From NCBI GenBank assembly GCA_022495005.1, contig JAGYXB010000827.1:124001-188000 (forward strand): a DNA stretch of 64,000 bases, written 5' to 3'. The position numbers and the translations under genes were made by a program. Below, piece after piece: positions 44,455 through 56,600 of the stretch; position 1 is the stretch's first letter, and each line of letters starts with the position of its first letter. The notes below the pieces were generated by a model that was not told the DNA's origin, ran no database searches, and saw nothing but the letters and a program-made list of their open reading frames with translations. The DNA comes from Rhyacophila brunnea. Lineage: Eukaryota; Arthropoda; Insecta; Trichoptera; Rhyacophilidae.

Positions 44455-44640
44455 TTTGTAAAATAGAAGATCGAAGACCGAGGAAGAGCTCATTTCAGAA
44501 AGATAAACCGTATTGAGAATGCCACGGGTTTTCTATGGATACTAGCCCTGCTTGCCGCTAAATGCCGAAAAGGGTAGAGCTAAGCCGTATAGAAGGATTT
44601 TAGTCATAGGGTCACGATCAAGAAAGAAAAAAAAATCCTA
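44455..44640 (+). pseudogene. Possible retroelement 3' end
   Basis: GC-richer block ending in an A-rich run (GAAAGAAAAAAAAATCC near 44620-44637). One frame begins RRPRKSSFQKDK. The composition and A-rich end suggest a 5'-truncated retroelement, but no diagnostic motif is present. Confidence 0.3.
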
Positions 44641-46043
44641 TAAAGTAAATTCTCATTAAAGTAATATAATATTTTATCTTTGTTTGGTATGAGTTGTAGT
44701 GGATATTATAATATTAGTATAATAGTATTTATATACCTAGTTGTTGTGAAAACGATTCGGCTGACTTCTTTTGAGTAAGGCTGCATTTATATTTGACTTG
44801 CCAAGAGCAGTCCGCGCAAAGACTTACGGGGATCTTTAGCCAAAGCTTCAAATAACTTATTTCCATAACGTTAGAGCGAAAATGTTGTTGAATACGTGAT
44901 TTGATTACAAAGTTTTTTCTTTGCTTAAAAACTTTCGCTGAGTCTACCGAGTCGCATTAGTAGGCGCGACGTGTAAAAATGCTAGAAAAAGGAGGAGTGC
45001 AATTAGAACTCTTTTAGTTTTATATATTTCTAACATAAAAAACATAGAAACTTGTGTTAATAAACCTTACTTTGATTAATAGTCTCCAAAGTTAATTAAT
45101 GTAAAAAGATAAGTAAGTTCTTATTATCATATTTAAAAAAAATCTAAATATACCAAACGAAAATAATTAATTTATAATACTTTTAATCGTCTCTGGATAT
45201 GTGTACCTATTAAGCTGATCGTATCACAGTTCACCATAAGATTTTATATCCGAAACTGATAGCCATATAACATTTAAATCAAATACATGTCTAAATTAAA
45301 GACCTAATAGAAAACCACAGAAATAGAAAGGAAAGACTGAAGTACATAAGTTAATTAGAAATACAATCATATTATCATATATATTAATTATATAAACTTC
45401 TGAATGATTCAAAAGTAGGTTAGCAAGTAGGTGCTCGTAAGTATTAATTTGTATCTCAAATCAAATAAGTATCCGATAATAATAACAGCTTTATTATCAC
45501 ATATTAGATATCAATCGATATCAGATGAATGTTATTACTGAATCTAATACAATTTGACGAACAACGCGCCATTTTCTGTTCTCAACCCTATACGGCTATC
45601 TCACCGGTACGGTGAAATTTAATATGTACAATTTACATGTAACCATTTTTGTTATCATATTCTATATTATGTATTTATATACTTGTGCGGAAATTTTACT
45701 GATCCATTTTTATACATAACAACATACAACCTTTTGTTTTACTCAATGAATAAGATTTTTAAAAAATGTGAGATTACATGAAATCAATTCGAAGTTATGA
45801 ATGTTTGTACTTTTACATTATGAGTATTGATCTTATTTTTGTTTTGAAAGCTTTAACATGTCAAAAGCTGAATCCAAAGTCGCTAATAATCTTTACGGAA
45901 AAATAAAATGTTTTATTATTTTCGAATATGACAATATTTCAGATAAACATTTTATATCAGTCAGAATAATAATATATTGTATTATTGTTCATATATTTTA
46001 TAACGATGACCAATATTAAAATATTTACATTATATTACATCAC
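44641..46043. other. Unassigned AT-rich DNA
   Basis: 44750-45000 is slightly less A+T-rich, with nothing recognisable. Confidence 0.45.
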
Positions 46044-46250
46044 CATGTCCGATCATAAGAGGATCATATGGGGCCCCACAGTGTAGAGTTGCATTAACAT
46101 TGTTTTGTTTTTAGGAGAAGTTTGTGCTAGAGATACTTAGTCGTCAACTAATTATAAGATACATACTCTGGGTCCAATAACACGTTGGAAAACAATTCCG
46201 AGACCTACGACATTAAAAGCGGACATGTTCCCGTTACATTACCGTGGACA
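46044..46250 (-). repeat. SINE-1 copy (diverged)
   Basis: Minus-strand copy with ATGTCCGATCATAAGAGGATC, CATACTCTG, AAAACAAT and ACCTACGACATTAAAAGC. The head is degraded around box B. Confidence 0.75.
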
Positions 46251-46315
46251 TCTCTGTTCAAAGATAGCGAGCAAAATTTGAGTTAAAAATACAAAAATAT
46301 TTCAAAATTGTATCG

Positions 46316-46620
46316 TTAGGCGTAAAACCCACTTAACGGAGCGAGTGGGGCTCTCGCGCAAAATTTCACAAGTTGCGTGTAAATCCTTGAAAATACAACG
46401 TAATCAAATACGCCAGCGCACACTGGATTTGACGACGCTTTGTGCCCGCCTGCCCCATGAGTCACCGTTGGTGGCTTTTCAGCCGGACAAATTAACGAAA
46501 ATACAACGTAGTCCATTCATTGAACACGGCGAGCAAAATTACGCTCTGGTAGCGTCGTCGATAGAAGCCGTCGTCGTCGGCGAGAAGCCATTATTTAATA
46601 ACAGAGAACTCATTGTTTAG
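46316..46620. other. GC-richer block with a direct repeat and ORFs on both strands
   Basis: A 91-codon plus-strand ORF (46345-46620) and a 66-codon minus ORF (46316-46516) overlap here. GAAAATACAACGTA occurs at 46389-46402 and 46497-46510, and CGAGCAAAATT-like words occur at about 46268, 46349 (imperfect) and 46531. So the block is an approximate internal duplication of about 108 bp. The plus ORF is basic at its start and ends GEKPLFNNRELIV. No family recognised, so a repeat is likelier than a gene. Confidence 0.4.
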
Positions 46621-48363
46621 TTATTGCGTAATTACAAGCCCCGAGATATAATATAATATTTTTATTGCTTTGTTATGAGAGACGCTGATAATAATAATTA
46701 TTTTGTGCTTCTTGGGCCCCTTATTACATCGGTGAAGGGTAATGCGCGGGTGGGAGGGGGCCTACTCAGTAGTGAGCGCACCGAACGCTTTTTTGGTGGG
46801 CTTTATGCCTTAGACTTAATCAATGGATAAGCAAATATTATTTATCAGTTACGTTGTGATTTTTTGATTGAGCAAATCGAAAGAGCACTTTAAACAAAAT
46901 GGCAGATGGTTAGATTATTAAAGGCCACTAATGTATATTATTTTAATTGTTCGTTTTTGTAATAAGTACTTGATATTGAGATAAGACCAAACAAAAATGT
47001 TTTCTTATCATATAAAGAAAATGCGTTATATTTTAGGTGAAAATATCGCAATATTATAGAAGAGACATTGTATTTTAGGTGAAAATATTTCATTTTAAGT
47101 TGATTATAAAAGCTCGAAAATTACATATCCAGAGTTGCCACATGCTTAAAAACAAATTAAACCTTTTTGGACCCACTTCCAGTCACAAATGGACATACGG
47201 TAGAATAATTATTTTCTGAAAGAAGCCACAGCTGAAAACATTTCCATGTTTGTGAAAATGAGTAACCGAAAAGTGTGCTGCTATATGAAACATTATTTCA
47301 GTGAAAACTTAAAGCCTACTAATATAATTATAACACATTTATATTGATTTTTATCATGTACCAACACTTAGTTAGGATTGATATTTTTAACCAAAAAAAT
47401 GCTTTTAAAATGATTAAAAAATAAATTAAGGAAATATAAATTTTAACATGTTTTTATTTGGAAGTCATTCAATAATAACGGACAAAAGTAGGTAGATAAT
47501 AATAAAGCTGGAAACAGATTGATACCAAATATTATAATATATCATTGCGATAGTAATCGTACCTATGTTTGTTAACACTAACAAATAAAATATAAGACGT
47601 GTTGATGTCGATACCTGAAAAGAATGAATTGATTTGTACGTCTAATATTGATAGGGGTTTGCCAATAATATTATGTTACTCAAATACTGAAAGGTCATAA
47701 TATGTCGTTGTTGACAAAATTTCTATCAATGTTTGTCACATTTTTATCATTGAATATATTTTTCTTTTTTATCAACAGTCACGTATCTGTATGAAAAAAA
47801 CAAAATCAAAAAGTATTGCACTTTTTATATTATGTAGGTACTCAATGAACTTAGAATGCTGGTAATTAACCCACTATGACTATTTTTAGATAGGTATATA
47901 GTTTTATTTTGGTGTCATACAATAAAATTAATGATGTCATAAAATACACTTATGTATTTTTTTGATTAGGTATTTGTTTATAATAAATTTTAATTACTAT
48001 ATTATAATAAAATAGAAGAAAATAAAAACGATTATTAAATTTCAATTAATACAAAAAATTTGCTTATGTTGCATAATGATTAATGATATTATAATATTAT
48101 AATATTATACCGCTTCTAAAATCAGGGAATACCTCTTTTGTTTGACTAAAATGTTGACACCATTTACCCAGTCGGGGCAGCGGGCCTTTGGGGTGGAGAT
48201 ATTGTTTTAAAGGTATGGAAATCAAGTGACCCATGTCACACTCGACGCCAAATGCGTTGCAAATAAATCAAACGGCTCTCCATACACATAACGAATCGTT
48301 CGAGTGGTTGTACTTTATCTAAAAGATTTTTATCAAAACACATACCAAAATTTCTGGATTAAA
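46621..48363. other. Unassigned DNA
   Basis: GC-rich patch at 46715-46800 (GCGCGGGTGGGAGGGGGCC). Direct repeats TATTTTAGGTGAAAATAT near 47029 and 47071. A less biased block at 48160-48290. No gene recognised. Confidence 0.45.
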
Positions 48364-50117
48364 ATTGGGGACATGCTCATCGTACGTCAAAATGGAGCTT
48401 TCATGCCATTTTCAAAGCATGATCCTGGACATTACTTAAACGTTGTAGATAATCTATTTATATAATTTTGAAGCCTTATTATCGTTTATATTTATTTTAA
48501 ACATTTGATGACTGCATAAAGTATTTTTATTACATAAAATAGTATTCTTTTAAACCTCTCGCTCTAATGATTTAGAATAAAGTCATATTTCAGTACGTCC
48601 ATGTATAGTGGTGTTAAGATTTTTTATATTTATTAATTTTTAAAAGCATTTTTTGTCCAAAATTTATGTCGACATTATTATAGTGAAATATTTACAATAT
48701 AAAAATATATTGATAATCTCTGTGATCCCAAATTTCACAAAAATTGGGCATTTTATTATTCAAAAAATGGGCAAGATTTACACATTTAAAGATACTGATT
48801 ATAAGCAAAGGGCCGTATGTATGAGATTCCCAAATTCTTTATAAGCTATTTAACCGATTTTCCATCGAATAGCTAATAACACTCTTTGTGACGTAAGCGA
48901 TCTGACGTCACGCGCCATTAAAAATGGCTGCCTCAGCTAGCTGTCACTTTCAAATGTCATTTTAATTTTGCATTCATTGCAAAAAAACATTTGTTTGAGG
49001 CCCTTATTCGTTTTGTAGATTCTGTAAAACATTTGCGAACTTTAAAAACAGTTCCTAGTCGTGCTGTTTACAAAATACGTATAATTTTGATCCCTAGTCT
49101 ATAATCTAGATAATAGGTAACTGATAAATGCCTCGCTTATTTCGCCTATTTCGCTTGCAATATTTCTCATGGAGACATAAGATGGACTTACGTAAGATTA
49201 CGATAAAATATCTCCGCTAAACCACTGCAAAAATATGTATCTACTGCTGTATCTGGCATTAAAATATACAATTGTAAGCATTCTGCGTTCTTCAAAATAT
49301 TACGGTACCACCTACCTACCTAGTTAATTATAGTAAGATAACTGTAATAAACAAGGCACAACTCTCAAATACACTGGAAACATCAATAGTATCATACGGT
49401 GATTGGTATAAATGATAATATTATACAGAGATCATTACATATTATTGTCTTAAATCATTTGCATTTTCTGTCATTTATTCTTATTCTCTTTTGAGATCTC
49501 AATAATTGAAGATTGAAGTGAAGTTAGTCATAATAATATTCAGTATTGCCACCAAATGTATTCAGTGTTGCCACCAAATGGAAAAGTTTACTGGCAATAC
49601 AACCTTTCGTACAGTAGAATAATTATAAAATACATGTGATAAAATAGCTGATAAATTATTTAAATTTCATAATAATTATTCATGTATAATTATCAAATTT
49701 ATATGGTACCGTTCGCACACTTTCAGACACATTTACAATTTCAAAATTTTGAATTATTTATCGGGGAATGAAATTTTATAATACGAACACCATGACACAT
49801 GATATGTCACATTCGTGACGTCACTTAACAGCTAATTACGTTTTTACTCATGCATACAAACGTGCAGTATATAGCCTATAAGGTTTTTGGGAATCTCATG
49901 CATACGACAGTATGTCGTTGGCCATTCAAATGTAATAAACAGTCTACGAATATTGTTTGCTTTATAATAATTATTGACCTAAGAATAAGGTAGTATTTTT
50001 TTGAAATACACCATTTCTATTGGCATTTTCCAGTGGCTAAGCTACAACATACGGCCGTAGCCATAAATTGACAAACGATAACTGAAGTAGGGAGTAAGAT
50101 CATGGTAACGCGCGTGT
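48364..50117 (+). mobile_element. LIR element, single-arm copy 2, interrupted
   Basis: Follows the LIR left arm: GGGGACATGCTCATCG at the outer end, CATGATCCTGGACAT, AAACGTTGTAGATAATCT, then after the interruption TTGACCTAAGAATAAGG-type sequence, CATACGGCCGTAGCC, GGGAGTAAG and GCGCGTGTTTTTT. The second arm is absent, as in copy 1. The stretch 48811-49910 is foreign: related LIR copies read straight from ATAAGC into TATGTC at this place. Confidence 0.85.
48811..49910. mobile_element. TIR element inserted in LIR copy 2
   Basis: About 1.1 kb with inverted ends of 35-38 bp: CCGTATGTATGAGATTCCCA on the left, and TGGGAATCTCATGCATACGA on the right, continued inward by TTATAAGCTAT/ATAGCCTATAA. Subterminal GTGACGTCA-type words occur near both ends (48887-48912 and 49814-49822). 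An internal imperfect tandem duplication of about 22 bp (TTCAGTGTTGCCACCAAATG) lies at 49540-49583. No transposase recognised. A target duplication is not obvious. Confidence 0.75.
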
Positions 50118-53100
50118 TTTTTTTCAATTTTTAAGACGTTTAGAGTCATGATTAACGATTGTGCATGCTATTTATCATTTCATTATCCACGTAAAGTTAT
50201 TGAAAATGACTACCTTGCTAATTAACTATTATCAAATTTAATATTCTAACTTTATCTATATACATATTTAAAATTGATGATATCGATATAAATATGGTTG
50301 GTGGCATATAATAAATCTATGAGTAGGTACTAATAATTATAATGCATCATGTAAGTATTCTTAACACCGTGGGACGAAGCCTCGAGACTTTATTATGACA
50401 ATCGTGATTAGGGAGAGTCCGATAATATAAGTTGTGGCGAAGAACGGTTTTTATTTGATGATGAAGACAGTTAAAGCGATATATAACTATTTACATTATT
50501 TAAGAAGGTATAAGCTGGGCAAGAGATAAGCAATCCACCGGTTTCGGTAGCATATTGAATTGGAATGACCCAGGTATCAGCTATCGACGCCTATTAGCGA
50601 TCCCACGGTTAAAATAGCATAACCTTGTACCCGCGAATTTTAATTTGGCCAGCTAACCTTTGATAGGTAAAATATTACAATTTACAATTATTAAAACTAT
50701 CTTTAGTATCAAACACAAAATAAAACTTAATGTTATTATTAATAAATTTAAACTAAATCCGATATATAAAACTGCCAGTAACTGATACTGACTTAATTCT
50801 GGAAGGAGCGTTAGTTTAGTGGATGTCATAATAATATGTATTATATTCATATTTTAACATATAAAATATTATACGAGTAGCATAAAATATATATATATAT
50901 ATAAGTTTATTTTAATTCAATTATCGCCATTTTAAATGTAAATGTACTTACTAATACTCTAATTGTCAATAAAAGTTATTGTATACTTAATCAATATTTT
51001 AAATAAAAAAAGTGATTTAAGACTTTAAGATATAGATACTACTATTGAGGTTTAAATTTCATTTGCAATTATTATATTATAAATTTGGATATGATTTTTG
51101 GGTGTAAAATTAATCGAATCTGTACGGTTATGTTGAAGCTCTCATTTTACGAGAAAATTGTTATGGTTAGCGTAGCCGTTATCACATAAGGATACGTAAT
51201 TCTTTTGTTTTCAATTACAAATATTAATTTATTAAAAATAAGTATTGTTTGACCCTGCAAGAGAGTAACGATACAGCGCCAGATTGAATCCTCGCGTCTG
51301 AAATATTTGTTAATACAATGTTGTAATATGTTCAAATAAAAAATAAAATCGTAAAAAATACCCCTTTTCCGGTCATAAAATATATTAGCAATAATTAACT
51401 CATAAATTCTGACAGGCCAAGCCCCACATATCATATAGTAGTGTATGGATCTATAATACATACGCCTTCATTATTTACCTGTGTTATAAGAAATAACATA
51501 AAAATGTTAGTAGTGAAAGCTTTCGTGGGTTTCTTTGTTTTATGAAATTTATATTAGGTATTCCTTTTTGATTTACATACTCTTGATATTGTATTAGATT
51601 TGTATAATAAATGTTTTATTTAAAAAGTCATCAAATTTACTTTATTTCTTGTACAGCTAATACTATCAATAAAGTGTTATATAGTATGTAGTAATTGTCT
51701 TAAATTATTGATTGAATTTATAAGATAGATACCTTCTTTTGCTTAAAATCATTTAATGTCTTGTAATAATATAATTACTTTAATTACTTGAAACAAACTT
51801 ATATTAGTTCTGCAGTTTCTGTATAGATAATAAATATATTAAGCTTTTTATCAATTATATATTATAAATACCTTCATAGCTATTTCTTATACAAAGATAA
51901 AACAATGAATTTTTAATACTCGATCATCTAGAAACTTTTCTCCCTTTGATACATTATGCTGTTGTCATTATTATTTTTTTTACAGCCAAGATTCGTGACT
52001 TTTGTAGGAAGCCTTCTTGAATTTTTTTTGAAGCGTTTCATTAAGTTATTGGCTTTTCCTTTTTAAAAACACATTTTGTTATATTTTAGAGAGTGTTTAA
52101 CGTAAATTGTTTTACCAATGATAAAATTTAAGACCAAATCTCATTAGTGAGAAGCGAAATACTCTCAACAGAAATAAATGTTGGTAATAATTTAACATTT
52201 AAATTCTTTTAAAAATAACTAATTGACACATTTTGTTTCCAAACGTTTTTTCCTTCAAGTAAAGAGACAATGATATTTCAATATAAACAAATAAGTACCT
52301 ATGTATGGAATCAATAAATAAACGAACATAATACATATACAATGCACTGTTTCATATTATATATTCTCCTACTTCGTATGCAATTTCATTGAATATCAGG
52401 AATCATCTTGTCAATATCAATCCTAGAGCACACTGTTCATACTTGCAGTAAGGAAATATTCTCTTTTTTAATCATGAACTTCTTTTACAAATGATCTTCC
52501 ATTGCATTATTAGACTCAACCGTCAGTATGTCATTTTCATTGTATTTAGTTCATAATATTATTATATCCAAAAAATTTAAGTTTTCTTAAGTTATTTTTT
52601 TTTTATTTTTGATTTTAGTTTTAGAATATTGTTTGAAAATTTCGGCGTGATTAATAACTGTATTAGCTTCATTCGTAAAGTACACGCCGATGCGATGATT
52701 GTAATTCCATGTCCCATTTTTTTGGTAAAACATATTTTTCTAATAAAGTATATAATATGTATGTATCTTAGGTAATGAAACATTCGTTTTTCGCTCATAT
52801 TACTTATTACATCATTTTTTTATTTGCTTAACTATGAGATGCGTAGTTTTCCTCTTGATTTTACCTCGGATTATTTAGGTAGGTATAGTTTTTAGGTTAA
52901 TGTCTCTAAAACGACTTGCATTAATCTGTACTATTTTAAGAAAATGTGCAAATGTCTTATTATTTGAAAATGAGCAAAAAACTTAACTCTACAAAGACAT
53001 AAGCGTTGAATACACATATAGTATCATTCGGTGATAACTAAAACATGCGGAAGATAGGCTTAAATGCCACTAGACTAACGACACAGTTACATTATACGCT

Positions 53101-53204
53101 AGTTTCTTAAGAGCATACTTCAGTGAAACGGCAAATAATTTTCAACAAGACGTGGCACCAAATTTCAAATTCATTGCCAATTGGAGAGCGATAGTCGAGA
53201 TGTG
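50118..53204. other. Unassigned AT-rich DNA
   Basis: 50365-50650 is GC-richer and unassigned. A (TA)n run occurs at 50887-50903. ORFs 50653-50850, 51147-51461 (104 codons, minus; Ile/Tyr-rich, no motif) and 52592-52798 have no recognised family. They lie in A+T-rich sequence and are probably chance. Confidence 0.45.
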
Positions 53205-53476
53205 CGCACGTCAATTTGTTTAGTGATGGCGACGGAGGAATATATTCTTAAATCGCGTAATGATGACTAAAAAACGTTACGCATTTACCCGAAAAGGAAA
53301 ACATGTCAATGAATATATTATTATTATTACTAATATAACAATAAACATAACATTAAATGGACGCATGTTGAATTTTTATAACAAATTATGTTTTGTTCTG
53401 CACGCGTCGTTTGCACAATCTGCGCGTTGCGTAGTCACGATCTTTTTAGACCATGCCTCAGCTGAAGTATAGCCTT
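53205..53476 (-). repeat. Interspersed repeat R-B, copy 2
   Basis: Inverted copy of 1037-1260 with the CGTCGCCATCAC, GTTACGCATTTACCC-complement and GATCGTGACTACGC blocks. Longer by about 55 bp in the middle. The 70-codon ORF 53260-53472 within it is not conserved in copy 1. Confidence 0.6.
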
Positions 53477-56064
53477 AAGTACATGGCAACTCAACGCACA
53501 TAGTCGAGATAAATTTAATGCTGAAAAAAAATTAATCAAGACTGATTCATAATGTTTTCAAATTCATTTATTAATGTAACCTCATTGCTTTAATTCATAC
53601 AAATTACTGAAGTGTTTTCGTAAAAATGTATCTAACCTAATGTTATTTGTCTAAATGACCAGTGGATACGTGGATAATTATTTGCAAAAATATCTGAACT
53701 TACAAACAGCATTGTATCACTATAAGAAAACATTTTCACATTTGCAACAGACCTAGATATCTATCGACAACGTTCATTTTTATTATTATTTCCGAATGTC
53801 ACCAACAGAGCGAGAGAAAGAGAACTTTGCGAGTCTTCCATTTGAACCGTATCAACATCTTTGTTTGAGACACGAGAGAAGGTGGCTTTTCCAAAGAATG
53901 GGACATGTACCAAAAGTTCCCCTTTCAACTGAAGGGGTTAAAACTGGGACTGTAGTGGGTTGGGACAGACATTCACAACTACGTCACTCATGTTGTAAGG
54001 GGATTATATCATAGTATATAATATATGGCAGTAAAAACCCAACGACAGATGAATTAGTCATTTAAAAATAAACTTATACGGTCAAACTTTGTCGTTTTAT
54101 CTTTGAAAACAGTTATATAAAAAGAAATAATACTTTCATGATATTTTTAATTTAGTAGTTTATTTGGTTAGATACATTATTATAAAAAATATGTATATTA
54201 TTTATTATAATATTTAACGACCATAATAGCATAATAGCAATAGTGATATAATTATTGCAATATGGGGCCTTTACAATCTACGTGGATTATAGTTTATTAA
54301 ATGTGATTAAAATCTTTTAATTAAGGCTATTAGTTTTGAAATCGGTTTCCTCCGTTTTTATTTGTTTTTATATTTTTTTGATTCTAGTTCTCTAATCACT
54401 TTACCATTGTATGTATATTTATACAATATCAAATTCCGATATATTGATTGGTAAAATAGTATTAAAACAAAAGTATATTACGAAGTCGATTAAATATAAT
54501 GTTTCTCAGCCATATTTAAACATGGTTATCTATTAATTGTATTAACTTTTAAGTTATTTTATGTAGCTAGATGCTTTTTTATTATTATTCACTAATATGT
54601 TCGAAAAAGAAAATATTCTATTTGCTACCCTAAATGTGCTTGACGGCTTTTTGTGATTACTTTGAAACTACTACTCTCCGAAAATTAAACTAATTTTGAA
54701 CTTGCGTAATGTGTGACGTCGAATAATATGTTTATACCGAGCATGTCTTGAATCCGCATGCATCGCATTCCGAACAATGTGATCGAAGCGAGGTTCATGT
54801 CCCATTAGAGATATATTTTTTTAAATACGTATTATATATATTATGTTTTTGAGTTTTCTTAAATTATGGACTATTATTATATATGTCAAATAAAAAAGTG
54901 AATATTATTCATGCATAAAAAGTTATTAATCATTGATTACAAAAAGTACAACTCAAACCCACTTAGATTCTAGTACGGGTTGAAACTGGAGTTTTTCATT
55001 AGTCATTACAGTCCAAAAGAAATAGCTAAAACTGTTCACAGTCATAATTATGTAAAAATAGTTGTATATACTTTATTATTATTTTTTAAATAGAACAGAT
55101 TTTACTATTTCAATAATAGTTTTTAAATAGGTTGTCATTATTAAAGATTGCTTATTATTTTATTTTTTTTAGAATCAATTATGACATAATATGGAACTGA
55201 TACTAAAGTAGATACAGCCAAAATAAATGCCATAAATGTATGTTGCGATGCATATAAATTAAGACACTCCAACTGAGAATCGGACTGAAGACGAGAGTTT
55301 GAGAGTCAGGTCAGCGAATTTTATAAAGTTAAAAATATGGTTTATTGAGAAAGATATTCCCAATAGCCGGATCTCAACATTGCATCATAGATCAGAATAA
55401 AACCTATCTCATCATCTGCAAGTAAAATAAATAACATACTTATATCATTTATTATACTCCTCTGAAAAGTAAACTTTTTCATCTTATAAAGGTACTCGTA
55501 ACGTCGTTATCCATATTGGAGTATAATATAAGACAATCTAATTTCAATCAATAAGTTCTAATATTATATTATATAATATTATGTATGTGAACATAATATT
55601 ATGATGACATAGCAGTTTTCTTACTAGGATCTTCGTGGTATATAATATAATATTATTATTCTCGGCCCTTATTCCACCTACAATGGCTCTATCAGAAGCT
55701 ATCTTTAGTATGTTCCCGCCCAGTGTTTTGCCCTTTGTACTCGGGTGTGTGTTTGTGTAGTTATGGCGGAATTAATGCGCGGGACTTTTTCTTTTCCTTT
55801 TGTCCACTCTCATATTATTTGATGATAATAGACTTTTGTAGCATTGCTTTTGTCATATTTGTTGATCTATTGAATTGCTTTTATATAACTCTGACAAAAT
55901 GTGACAAAACAATATTTCCCAAAAATATATTTGTCTGGCGTAAATGATAAAAAGTGTATCTGCATAGTAAATCGTAAATTAGTGGAGTCTAAATAGATTT
56001 ATATAGGTATAAAATTGTTACCGATCTGGATAACCTTAGCAAGTACTTACACTTCGAGATGAAT
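53477..56064. other. Unassigned AT-rich DNA
   Basis: A 72-codon plus ORF at 53796-54014 (RRWLFQRMGHVPKVPLS, GWDRHSQLRH) has balanced composition in less biased DNA but no family that I recognise. It could be an old retroelement or exon scrap. A box-B-like GAGGTTCATGTCC at about 54791 lacks a cloverleaf. Otherwise nothing supported. Confidence 0.4.
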
Positions 56065-56600
56065 AAATATAGGACGAGTTTGTAAATCTGTGATCGACTA
56101 TTGGTGGAAAATGCGGATGTGAAGCGGAAATTAGAAGACGCACACACATTGCAAAAAATGTGATGACACGTCTTACCACTATAATATGGAAAGATCGAGA
56201 TATTTTAATTGCCACGAAAATGATGCTTGTCCAATCATTAATGTTATCCGTGTTTTTGTACGGTGTCAAGTCATCGAGTGAGGTAGTAGAAGGAAATTGA
56301 TGCCACCAAAAATTTGGTATGTATTGTAGTCAAATATTTCATAGTTCTTGGAAAGAGCACAAGACAAACTAGTTCATCCAGAGACTCCTGATAAAGGAAC
56401 GGCTCTCGAAAATATGTTTGAAACGCAATCTGCAGTTTTTTTTACATATTTTTCAGCGTGGATCAGATAGCCTGGAGAAAATGTTAGTTTTGGGTAGCTT
56501 TTAGGGAAGGCAAAGCAGAGGAAGAGCGTCGATGGACTAAAGTGACTAAATAAAGGAGCTTACTTGGAGTAGCCTTCACTCTACCCCAATATAAATAGAA
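56065..56600 (+). pseudogene. Decayed LINE C-terminal fragment
   Basis: Across at least three frames it reads ICDRLLVENADVKRKLED, MMTRLTTIIWKDRDILIAT, KMMLVQSLMLSVFLYGVKS, then a RRTNESI-like block, RDQDSLE-like block (here RGSDSLEKMLVLG) and GRQSRGRASMD. This is the order of the region after the reverse transcriptase in RTE-like LINEs (TK.RLVQ...FLYG.E.W, GRRSRGR...RW). Many stops and shifts: old and dead. Clearly a different lineage from the copy at 26950. Confidence 0.8.

Noticed and set aside
51147..51461. 104-codon minus-strand ORF as a gene
   Set aside because: A+T-driven composition (Ile, Tyr, Phe), no motif, no upstream or splice signals that stand out.
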